A stretch of 43,791 bases of DNA from Flavobacteriales bacterium (lineage in GTDB: Bacteria > Bacteroidota > Bacteroidia > Flavobacteriales > Flavobacteriaceae): positions 1 to 43,791 of the forward strand of contig JAHEDS010000001.1 in NCBI GenBank assembly GCA_024641135.1, in the 5' to 3' direction. Shown in pieces: positions 17,870 through 25,620 of this stretch. Made by a program: the position numbers and the translations under genes. The stretch's first letter is position 1. Every line of letters starts with the position of its first letter. Under the pieces are notes generated by a model. The model was given only the letters and a program-made list of their open reading frames with translations, was not told where the DNA came from and did not search any database.

Positions 17870-19573
17870 ATGATAGTTGTGCAAAAAACCATACTTTTTC
17901 TTTTTACCATTTGCCTGCTTTTTTCATCAAAAGTATTTTCTCAAAACCTAAATCTTAAACTCAACAGTAGTAATGAAAGGGAGAATCAAGTGATTGATTC
18001 TATTGGATATTTAAAAATTCATAAAAATTACAGCTCTATTATTTCTGAATTAGATTCCATTCAAAGCAAACTTTTTAAAATTGGTTATATTGAAAGTACC
18101 TACTCGGAAATTCAAAAAGAAAACGACTCATTATTATTGGTGAAATTCGATTTAAAAAAGAAATTTCACACCATATATATATATTACAACCAAAAAGAAA
18201 TAAACCACGCTCTTTTAAAGTCTGTTTCAAAAAAAATAAATCCATCCTACTTTGAGTTGCCAGTATCACAAATTGAAAAAGCTTTAAATTTATTAAACAG
18301 TAAAATTTCTGATAAAGGCGACCCCTTTTCAAAATTAACTTTATCAAATATTAAAACGGATGCTAGCGGTATTATAGAAGCAGATTTAATAGTAAATTCT
18401 AAAGATCAAAAAAGAAATATTAATTCTATCATCATTAAAGGGTATGAAAAATTCCCAAGATCGTTTTTAAACCAATATCTAAAAATTAAACCAAAGCAAT
18501 CCTTTGATTTAACAACCATCAAAAAGAAAGCAGAAAAATTAAACACCCTAAGATTTGTTAAACAAATAAAACAACCTGAAGTTTTATTTACAAAAGACTC
18601 TACTATATTATATATGTATATTGAAAAATCAAAAAGCAATATGTTTGATGGGTTTTTAGGGTTTGGAACCAACGAAGACACCAATAAACTGGACTTTAAC
18701 GGTTATTTAAATTTAAATCTTGTTAATAATTTAAATTACGGAGAATCTTTAGGGCTACAATATAAAAGTACGCAAGGCAATCAAAAGTTTTTTCAGACTG
18801 ATATAAGCATGCCATATTTATTAAAAACACCTCTTGGGATTGATTTACAACTTTACATTTTTAAACAAGATTCAACTTTTACTACCATCAACCAATCTGC
18901 TAAAATTAATTACCAAGTAACTTCAAACCATAAATTATTTACTGGCATTAAAGCAACGGAATCTAATAATCTTTTAAATACTGCAACCACCAAACCCATA
19001 TCGGACTACAAATCTAATTACTTCACAGTTGCTTATCAATACACCTTACCTCAATATTACAATTTACTATTTCCTGTAAATTCAAGTTTTTATATTGAAA
19101 CAGGATTTGGAAAAAGAAAAACTTTTGAATCTGGTATTAAACAAACGCAATTACAAATTGATGCTTTTAAAATTTTTAATTTGAATCAAAAGAACAGTTT
19201 TTATTTACGTTTTAATGGTTCGAGTCTTGTATCAGAAAATTACTTTGAAAATGAATTATATCGCTTTGGTGGTATTAATTCAATAAGAGGGTTTAATGAA
19301 AACAGCATCATAGCTACATCTTATGCCTTTGTAAATACAGAATACAGATTACTTTTAAGTCCTACCATTTATATTCATTCATTAATTGATGTTGCCTCTT
19401 TTGAAAATAAAATCACAACTACAAAAGAAAAATTATTTGCATATGGTTTCGGACTGGGTATTTTATCAAAAGGGGGCTTGTTAAAACTTAACTTTGCCAA
19501 TGGCAAAACGAATACACAAAAATTTAAGTTCTCAAACTCTCAAATTCACCTAAGCCTCACATCAAATTTTTAG
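17870..19573 (+). CDS. Omp85/BamA-like outer-membrane beta-barrel protein
   Basis: The 567-residue protein has a signal peptide (hydrophobic ILFLFTICLLFSS, cleavage probably after VFS at about residue 24). A soluble N-terminal part of about 220 residues has at least one recognisable POTRA-like stretch (INSIIIKGYEKFPRSFLNQY and the strand after it), then a barrel of about 300 residues rich in alternating aromatic strands. Near residue 465 lies YRFGGINSIRGFNENS, matching the RGF/Y motif of the Omp85 superfamily that sits inside the barrel. Omp85 proteins insert or export proteins or lipids at the outer membrane. It is shorter and has fewer POTRA domains than housekeeping BamA, so a specialised paralogue (TamA-, FhaC- or patatin-associated type) is more likely. 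It diverges from rpsL. Confidence 0.8.
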   Translation: MIVVQKTILFLFTICLLFSSKVFSQNLNLKLNSSNERENQVIDSIGYLKIHKNYSSIISELDSIQSKLFKIGYIESTYSEIQKENDSLLLVKFDLKKKFHTIYIYYNQKEINHALLKSVSKKINPSYFELPVSQIEKALNLLNSKISDKGDPFSKLTLSNIKTDASGIIEADLIVNSKDQKRNINSIIIKGYEKFPRSFLNQYLKIKPKQSFDLTTIKKKAEKLNTLRFVKQIKQPEVLFTKDSTILYMYIEKSKSNMFDGFLGFGTNEDTNKLDFNGYLNLNLVNNLNYGESLGLQYKSTQGNQKFFQTDISMPYLLKTPLGIDLQLYIFKQDSTFTTINQSAKINYQVTSNHKLFTGIKATESNNLLNTATTKPISDYKSNYFTVAYQYTLPQYYNLLFPVNSSFYIETGFGKRKTFESGIKQTQLQIDAFKIFNLNQKNSFYLRFNGSSLVSENYFENELYRFGGINSIRGFNENSIIATSYAFVNTEYRLLLSPTIYIHSLIDVASFENKITTTKEKLFAYGFGLGILSKGGLLKLNFANGKTNTQKFKFSNSQIHLSLTSNF

Positions 19574-19603
19574 TGACACCCCAACAAAAACTAAAAACAT
19601 CCT

Positions 19604-19620
19604 AAAAACACCGGTTTTTT
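19604..19620 (+). terminator. Weak AT-rich terminator-like hairpin after the Omp85-like gene
   Basis: AAAAAC-ACCG-GTTTTT makes a 6-bp stem 30 bases after the stop codon and runs into a T6 stretch. The stem is weak and could arise by chance in this AT-rich DNA, but the position is right for a transcript end before the susC gene. Confidence 0.35.
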
Positions 19621-19649
19621 ATCAAAAAATGAAGATTTTAACCAATAAA

Positions 19650-19785
19650 AATTGTTTAATTAACTTTTTATTAGGATTTTTACAAAGACTAATTCAAAAA
19701 AATTAAAAATGAAAACAAAGTTTAGTGGAATTCTAACGCTATTACTGGCGTTTGTTGTGCAACTAACATTTGCACAAGAAAAAAC
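19650..19785 (+). repeat. Shared susC 5' block, copy 1
   Basis: From AATTGT at 19650 through the signal-peptide codons of the first susC this block is almost identical to 25484-25620. About 45 of 49 aligned untranslated bases match, including the unbroken 18-mer TTAATTAACTTTTTATTA, and 74 of the first 77 coding bases match. Identity drops once the mature protein begins. Confidence 0.85.
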
Positions 19786-22700
19786 TATTTCAGGAACGAT
19801 AACAGATGATGCTGGTATTCCTCTTCCTGGTGTTAGTGTTGTAATTAAAGGAACAACTAAAGGTACTCAAAGTGATTTTGATGGTAAATATTCCATCACT
19901 TCGCAAACTGGGGATGTCTTAATGTTTAGATACTTAGGTATGCAATCACAAGACCTTACCGTTGGTGCTTCAACAACAATGGATGTTATGATGTTAACAG
20001 ACATTGCTGCATTAGATGAAGTATTAGTTGTTGGTTACGGTACTGCGACAAAACAATCTTTTGCTGGAACAGCCAAAACTGTTGGAAGCGAATTGCTTGA
20101 AATTAAAAACGTTTCTAACGTTTCTCAAGCTCTTGCTGGTGAGGTTGCGGGTGTTACAGTTATTAATACGTCTGGACAACCAGGAACAACATCTACAATT
20201 AGAATTAGAGGTTACGGATCTGTAAATGGAAATCGTGACCCTCTTTATGTTGTGGATGGCGTGCCTTTTGGAGGAAGTATTAACTCCATTAACCCTTCTG
20301 ATATAAAAAGTACAACGGTATTAAAAGATGCAACGGCTACTGCAATATATGGTGCCAGAGGATCTAACGGTGTTATCTTAATTACTACAAAAGGTGGAGC
20401 TGCTACTGAAGATTATATTGAAATTGATGTTAAAAGTGGTATCAATGCTCAGATAATACCTCGATATGATGTGGTTACTTCTCCTGAAGAATATATAGGA
20501 TATGTTTGGGAAGGTCTTTATAATCGTGGTGCAATCGACGGTGTAAACCCAGTAGATTATGCAAACAATACGTTATTTACAGATGCCTATGTAAACCCTG
20601 GCTACAATCTGTGGAATGTGGCTGATGCCAGTGAATTAATTGATCCTGTAACTCATACTGTAAGAAGTGGTGTAACAAGACGTTATACCCCAGAATTATA
20701 TAAAGATTATGCTTTTGATTCAGCTTTCAGAAATGAAGGAAATTTACGTATGGGTGGCGGAGATGAAAAGACAAAATACTATGCGTCATTTGGTTATTTA
20801 AATGATGATGGTTATGTTATCAGAACCAGTTATGATCGTTATACTACACGTTTGAACGTTAACTCAAATGTTAAGGAATGGCTGAATGTTGGTGCTAATA
20901 TTGGATATGCTTACTCTGCAAGTGCTAATAATGGACAAACCAATGGGTCGGAAAACTTAACTGAATTTTCTGATAAAATGGCGCCTATTTTCCCGGTATT
21001 TTTAAGAGATGCTAATTATAATCTGGTTCCCGATCCTATTTTTGGTGGGTATCGATATGATTATGGTGCAGTTTCAGGAAAACCGCGTCCTAACGCCAAT
21101 AACCTGAACCCTATTGCTTCTACATTATTTGATGATGTTGCTTCTAAGCGTCATGAATTGAACGGTAACTTTTCAATGAATATTAAATTCAATGATAATT
21201 TAACGTTAGAAGGACGTTATGGTTTACAATATTCAAATGACCGTTATAAGTCTTATACCAACCCATTTTACGGTACCGCAGTGGGAGATGGTGGTAATTT
21301 ATTTGCTCGAGATGCTGAAAGACTATCTCAAAACTTCTTACAATTGTTACGTTACAAAAATCAATTTGGAGATCATTCCCTGGAAGTTTTGGCTGCGCAT
21401 GAAAGCACCGAATATACCTATAGTGAAGATAGCCAATACAAAGGTTTAGTTATTGTTGATGGTTTGTTAGAATTAGACAATTTTGTAAATCCACTAGGAC
21501 CACCGTCTGGTTATAGTGAAGGTTTTTCTATTGAATCCTATTTTGGTCAAGTAAACTATGACTTTGGTGATAAATACTATTTAACTGGTTCTGTTCGTCG
21601 TGACGGTTCTTCAAGATTTATAAATGAAAAATGGGGTACTTTTTACTCTGTTGGTGGTGCATGGGTCATGTCAAACGAATCTTTCTTAAAAGGAAGTAAT
21701 TTATTTACTTTCTTAAAGCTTAAAGCTTCTTATGGTGTTACTGGTGATCAAGCAGGTGTTGGCTACTATTCAGGCTATGACACTTATAATTCAAGTTTTT
21801 TAAATGGTATTTCTATATCGCCAAGATCTAATGGAAATCCAGATTTAACCTGGGAAGAATCAAAAATGTTTCAAACAGGTGTTGAATTTGGACTTGGAAA
21901 TTTCATCGATGGTTCTGTAGATTATTACGTCAAGAAAACAGATAACTTAATTTTTGATCGTAGAGTTGGACCATCTCAAGGTATCGCCATTATTACAGTT
22001 AATGATGGACAACTTCAAAACCAAGGGATTGAATTTGATTTAACAGGTCATCTATTTAACACGCCAAATTTTAAATTAGACCTTACTGTGAATGGTGAAA
22101 TAATTAATAACGAAATTACAACCATGCCATTAGAGCCTTCTACTGGATTGCCAAGAATTGTAGATACCTCTGTTTCTCCATATGGCTATTCAAAAGGTAG
22201 TTCAATTTATGACTTTTACACGCGTGAATGGGCTGGTGTTGATCCAGCAGATGGTGCACCAATGTGGTACCAATATTTCAATGATTTAAATGGAAACGGC
22301 ATCTTAGATAGCGGTGAAGATTCTATTCTTTCAATGACTAATTATCTAGATGAAAACCCGGATGCAATTGTAGCTAAACAAGTTACTAAAACCTATGCTT
22401 CTGCAACCAATAAATATGTTGGTTATTCAGCTATTCCAGATGTACGTGGTGCAATGCGTTTAGCCGGTCAATTAGGCGATTTTAATTTCTCTACACAATT
22501 CACTTATAGTATAGGTGGGTGGGCATTAGATAATCAATACGGCGAATTAATGAGTGACCGTTTTGGTGCTGCTGGAAACAATTTCCATAAAGATATAGCA
22601 AACAGATGGATGCAACCAGGCGATATTACTAATGTTCCTCTACTTTCGGATAACAAGATTGTTAATGGTACATCTGGTTCAACAAGATTCTTAACTAAAA

Positions 22701-22927
22701 CAGATTATCTTGCACTTAATAATGTAATGATAGGATATACCCTTCCTTCAAAATTCTTAGCTAACACTGGTCTTAGTTTAGTAAATATCTGGGCATCTGG
22801 TGATAATCTTTTTGTTAAAACTGCAAGAGCTGGGTTTAATCCACAAACTAGTGAAACTGGAAGTTCAGGGCGTGCATTATATGCCCCATTAACAACTTTT
22901 ACTTTAGGTGTTAGAGTTAAATTTTAA
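19709..22927 (+). CDS. SusC/RagA-family TonB-dependent outer-membrane transporter (pair 1)
   Basis: 1072 residues. SusC proteins form the barrel of TonB-driven uptake systems for glycans, peptides or other oligomers. Signal peptide: MKTKFSGILTLLLAF, cleaved about after TFA (residue 22). A carboxypeptidase-regulatory-like domain follows (TISGTITDDAGIPLPGVSVV, about residues 26-110), then a TonB-box-like LDEVLVVGYG, the plug domain with TSTIRIRGYGSVNGNRDPLY and VLKDATATAIYGARGSNGVI, and a 22-strand-type barrel ending TTFTLGVRVKF. It is intact. susD follows after 11 bases. Substrate cannot be told from sequence: no glycoside hydrolase or peptidase gene is next to it. Its 5' block is almost identical to that of the second susC. 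Confidence 0.96.
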   Translation: MKTKFSGILTLLLAFVVQLTFAQEKTISGTITDDAGIPLPGVSVVIKGTTKGTQSDFDGKYSITSQTGDVLMFRYLGMQSQDLTVGASTTMDVMMLTDIAALDEVLVVGYGTATKQSFAGTAKTVGSELLEIKNVSNVSQALAGEVAGVTVINTSGQPGTTSTIRIRGYGSVNGNRDPLYVVDGVPFGGSINSINPSDIKSTTVLKDATATAIYGARGSNGVILITTKGGAATEDYIEIDVKSGINAQIIPRYDVVTSPEEYIGYVWEGLYNRGAIDGVNPVDYANNTLFTDAYVNPGYNLWNVADASELIDPVTHTVRSGVTRRYTPELYKDYAFDSAFRNEGNLRMGGGDEKTKYYASFGYLNDDGYVIRTSYDRYTTRLNVNSNVKEWLNVGANIGYAYSASANNGQTNGSENLTEFSDKMAPIFPVFLRDANYNLVPDPIFGGYRYDYGAVSGKPRPNANNLNPIASTLFDDVASKRHELNGNFSMNIKFNDNLTLEGRYGLQYSNDRYKSYTNPFYGTAVGDGGNLFARDAERLSQNFLQLLRYKNQFGDHSLEVLAAHESTEYTYSEDSQYKGLVIVDGLLELDNFVNPLGPPSGYSEGFSIESYFGQVNYDFGDKYYLTGSVRRDGSSRFINEKWGTFYSVGGAWVMSNESFLKGSNLFTFLKLKASYGVTGDQAGVGYYSGYDTYNSSFLNGISISPRSNGNPDLTWEESKMFQTGVEFGLGNFIDGSVDYYVKKTDNLIFDRRVGPSQGIAIITVNDGQLQNQGIEFDLTGHLFNTPNFKLDLTVNGEIINNEITTMPLEPSTGLPRIVDTSVSPYGYSKGSSIYDFYTREWAGVDPADGAPMWYQYFNDLNGNGILDSGEDSILSMTNYLDENPDAIVAKQVTKTYASATNKYVGYSAIPDVRGAMRLAGQLGDFNFSTQFTYSIGGWALDNQYGELMSDRFGAAGNNFHKDIANRWMQPGDITNVPLLSDNKIVNGTSGSTRFLTKTDYLALNNVMIGYTLPSKFLANTGLSLVNIWASGDNLFVKTARAGFNPQTSETGSSGRALYAPLTTFTLGVRVKF

Positions 22928-22938
22928 AAAAAAAAATT

Positions 22939-24417
22939 ATGAAAAAATTATTTAAATTAACATTTGTCACAGCTGGTCTGCTATTTGTTTTTAGCTGTGC
23001 TGAGGACTTTTTGGTCAAAGAACCGACTCAGTTTATTACCACAGGTCAAATTGGTGAAGCTGCCTCAAAAAATCCTGATGTAATTGCAGGAACCATGACC
23101 GGTATTTATAAATTAATGGTTGAAACCGGTACTGGCGGAACAACTGGACATGATGACTTTGGACAAAAAGCATATGATGTATTTGCAGATATGCTTTCTA
23201 GTGATATGGCCTTATCTGTTAGTACTTATGGATGGTATAGAGCGAGTATTACTGAATATCAGTGTACACAAGATTATACTTATACAGACAACTATCAAGT
23301 ATGGCGCTACTACTACCGTATCATTCGTTCAGCAAATACGGTAATTGAAGCTTTAGGTGGTAATGATGCTGCTCCTGAATTAGATGAAAACAAATGGATT
23401 TTAGGTCAAGCAAAAGCAATAAGAGCCCATTCATACTTTTATTTAACTCAATATTTCCAAAAAACATATGATCCTGCAGAACTTATTTTACCGTTTTACG
23501 ACGATTTACAAGATCAAAACGGACCAAAAGTAGCTGCTTCAGAAATCTATGATTTTATTGAAAGTGATTTATTGGGTGCTATCGATTTATTAGCAAACTT
23601 TAACAGAAATGATAAAGTGCAAATTAACCAAGATGTTGCTAAAGGTATTTTAGCTTACGTTTATGGCGCCATGGGTAATAATTTGGCCGTTAAAAAATTG
23701 ACGGGGGAAGTTATGGGTAAATACCCAGTTATGGATGAAGCTGAAGTTTTAGGTGGCTTTAATGATGTTAATACGCCTGCATGGATGTGGGGTCTTGATA
23801 TTACTTCAGACACTGAATTAGACTTGGTATCATGGTGGGGTCAAATTGACTATTATTCTTACAGTTATGCTGCTTATGGCGATGCTAAAGCAATTGACTC
23901 TGATTTATATGCTGCAATTCCTGCGAACGATGTAAGAAAAGGTCAGTTTTATACTGGAACAAGTGCTTACCGTCAGTTAATGCCATTAAATAAATTTTAT
24001 GATGCACAACGTGTACCTGCAGGAGCAAGTACCACTGTAACGGCTGATTATGTTTATATGAGAGTTGAAGAAATGTATTTACTTAATGCAGAAGCTTCTG
24101 CAAAAACAGGTGATGAACCTGGGGCGCGTACTTCGCTGAAAGCTGTATTAGATAAACGTCTTGATGACACATCTTATGTAAATGCCCTTACTGGTACTGC
24201 ATTATTAGATGAAATCTATTTACAACAAAGAATTGAATTATGGGGTGAAGGTAAAACTTACTTAAACCTAAAAAGAAATAAACGAAGTACTAAAAGAGGT
24301 GCAAACCATTTATCTTTTGTAGGTGAAGTTATTCAATATAACGATGAGCGTCTTACTTTTGAAATTCCGGAAGCTGAGATTCAAAATAACCCATTCATAA
24401 GTGACCAAAATAACTAA
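22939..24417 (+). CDS. SusD/RagB-family substrate-binding lipoprotein (pair 1)
   Basis: 492 residues. SusD proteins are surface lipoproteins that cap the SusC barrel and capture the ligand. The N-terminus MKKLFKLTFVTAGLLFVFSC has a lipobox with Cys at residue 20. The TPR-like helical fold is indicated by YYRIIRSANTVIEALG, LGQAKAIRAHSYFYLTQYFQ (about residues 155-174) and, near the C-terminus, RVEEMYLLNAEASAKTGDEP plus LQQRIELWGEGKTYLNLKRN, all SusD/RagB hallmarks. It starts 11 bases after susC and is followed by a lipoprotein gene 45 bases on, probably the same transcript. Confidence 0.95.
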   Translation: MKKLFKLTFVTAGLLFVFSCAEDFLVKEPTQFITTGQIGEAASKNPDVIAGTMTGIYKLMVETGTGGTTGHDDFGQKAYDVFADMLSSDMALSVSTYGWYRASITEYQCTQDYTYTDNYQVWRYYYRIIRSANTVIEALGGNDAAPELDENKWILGQAKAIRAHSYFYLTQYFQKTYDPAELILPFYDDLQDQNGPKVAASEIYDFIESDLLGAIDLLANFNRNDKVQINQDVAKGILAYVYGAMGNNLAVKKLTGEVMGKYPVMDEAEVLGGFNDVNTPAWMWGLDITSDTELDLVSWWGQIDYYSYSYAAYGDAKAIDSDLYAAIPANDVRKGQFYTGTSAYRQLMPLNKFYDAQRVPAGASTTVTADYVYMRVEEMYLLNAEASAKTGDEPGARTSLKAVLDKRLDDTSYVNALTGTALLDEIYLQQRIELWGEGKTYLNLKRNKRSTKRGANHLSFVGEVIQYNDERLTFEIPEAEIQNNPFISDQNN

Positions 24418-24462
24418 ATCATTATTTAGTGTTTATCATTAATTAAACAAAATTTAAATTTT

Positions 24463-25194
24463 ATGAAAAAAATAATATATCTTTTTATAGCATGTTTGTC
24501 CTTCACATTTTTACAAAATTGTGAAGACACTTATGTGCCAGATAGCCCAGCCTATGTAACATTTGCGAAATTCGCTTATTCTACTGGAGTTGATCCTGGA
24601 GCATCAACGAGTTACGATATTAAGGTTTTTACCGCTGATGTAACTGGAGCTGATCGTTCTTTTGATTTAACTGTAGATGGTTCAGGAGCTGCTTCTGGAT
24701 CTTATACAGTACCAGCCTCTGTTACAATTCCTGCTGGATCAAACGAGGCAACTTTCACTGTAGCATTATCAGATACCAACTTAGGAATAGGGGTTAACAA
24801 AATTTTAATAAGTTTTGACCATGCAGATGGCTATTCTAATAGTAAAGCGACTACTCTTAGTTATATTCAAAATTGTACTGAAATAACAGGAACTTTAGAT
24901 TTCAACTTCGATTATTATTCTAGTGAGACTGGTTGGTATATCACGGATGCATTAGATGGTGTTGTAGTTGAAAAAGCAGAAGGATCTTACGCTGATGGAC
25001 AATGGACAGCCTCAGAATCAATAACTCTTTGTGCTGGAAGAGATTACACACTTCATGTTACAGATTACTATAGTGATGGAATGAACGATGGAACTAACCT
25101 AGGTGATTATACATTAACAATTGGTGGTGTTGTAAAAGTTACAGGAGGTGGTAATTTTGGAGCAATAGAATCTACTGCTTTTGACACAAATTAA
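24463..25194 (+). CDS. Two-domain surface lipoprotein of SusCD locus 1
   Basis: 243 residues, with a lipoprotein signal (IACLSFTFLQNC, lipid-accepting Cys about residue 20). Residues about 28-135 look like a Calx-beta or DUF1735-type immunoglobulin-like domain (VTIPAGSNEATFTVALSDTN). Residues about 138-240 resemble the all-beta repeat found in other secreted Bacteroidota proteins: GWYITDALDGVVV, the acidic DYYSDGMNDG and the closing GGNFGAIESTAF. Third genes behind susD often encode accessory binding lipoproteins, so ligand capture at the cell surface is a reasonable inference; no enzyme motif is seen. A strong terminator lies 17 bases after the stop, closing a susC-susD-lipoprotein unit. Confidence 0.75.
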   Translation: MKKIIYLFIACLSFTFLQNCEDTYVPDSPAYVTFAKFAYSTGVDPGASTSYDIKVFTADVTGADRSFDLTVDGSGAASGSYTVPASVTIPAGSNEATFTVALSDTNLGIGVNKILISFDHADGYSNSKATTLSYIQNCTEITGTLDFNFDYYSSETGWYITDALDGVVVEKAEGSYADGQWTASESITLCAGRDYTLHVTDYYSDGMNDGTNLGDYTLTIGGVVKVTGGGNFGAIESTAFDTN

Positions 25195-25211
25195 AAACTG
25201 ATTTAATTTTT

Positions 25212-25248
25212 AAAAAAAAAGATTGCCAAATTGGCAATCTTTTTTTTT
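25212..25248 (+). terminator. Strong intrinsic terminator after SusCD locus 1
   Basis: GATTGCC-AAATT-GGCAATC, flanked by A9 on the left and T9 on the right, gives a long stem and a T-run. Because it is symmetrical it could work in both directions, but only the plus strand has a gene ending here. Confidence 0.9.
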
Positions 25249-25483
25249 ATCCTAGATTATAAATTTAACTTCCAATAAATCCAATAATTAATCAACTTAA
25301 AGGATATTTTGAATATTTCTAAAAAAGATAATTCAATTATTTTATCTGTTTAACTAAAACTCAAAATATTCTCTAAAAAACGTTCAAAATTTCAATATAT
25401 TCATAAAAAGACCTTCTTTTTAGCAAGAAAAAAAGCCGAATTATAAATAATAATCACATTGAACAAAAAATTTAACCTTATTT
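25249..25483. other. AT-rich gap before the second susC, no gene seen
   Basis: Between the terminator and the shared susC block there is no open frame with recognisable content on either strand. I found no TAnnTTTG promoter element and no strong hairpin, only AT-rich sequence. Together with the shared block this makes a 349-base gap between genes; transcription of the second SusCD unit must begin in it unless the terminator leaks. Confidence 0.6.
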
Positions 25484-25620
25484 AATTGCTTAATTAACTT
25501 TTTATTAAGATTTTTACACCGACTAATTCAAATAAATCATAAAATGAAAACAAAGTTTAGTGGAATTCTAACGCTATTACTAGCGTTTGTTGTGCAACTA
25601 ACGTTCGCACAAGAAAAAAC
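25484..25620 (+). repeat. Shared susC 5' block, copy 2
   Basis: The second copy of the block described at 19650-19785. It differs by single bases in the untranslated part (for example GCTTAA against GTTTAA, and CACCGAC against CAAAGAC) and by three silent changes in the signal-peptide codons, so the first 29 residues of the two SusC proteins are identical. Confidence 0.85.

Noticed and set aside
20028-20225. Leu-rich ORF inside the first susC
   Set aside because: Shadow frame of the plug-domain coding region; no start context or family resemblance.
25249-25483. Possible small RNA or CRISPR-like repeats in the gap before the second susC
   Set aside because: No regularly spaced repeats, no convincing hairpin and no promoter element were seen; only AT-rich sequence.
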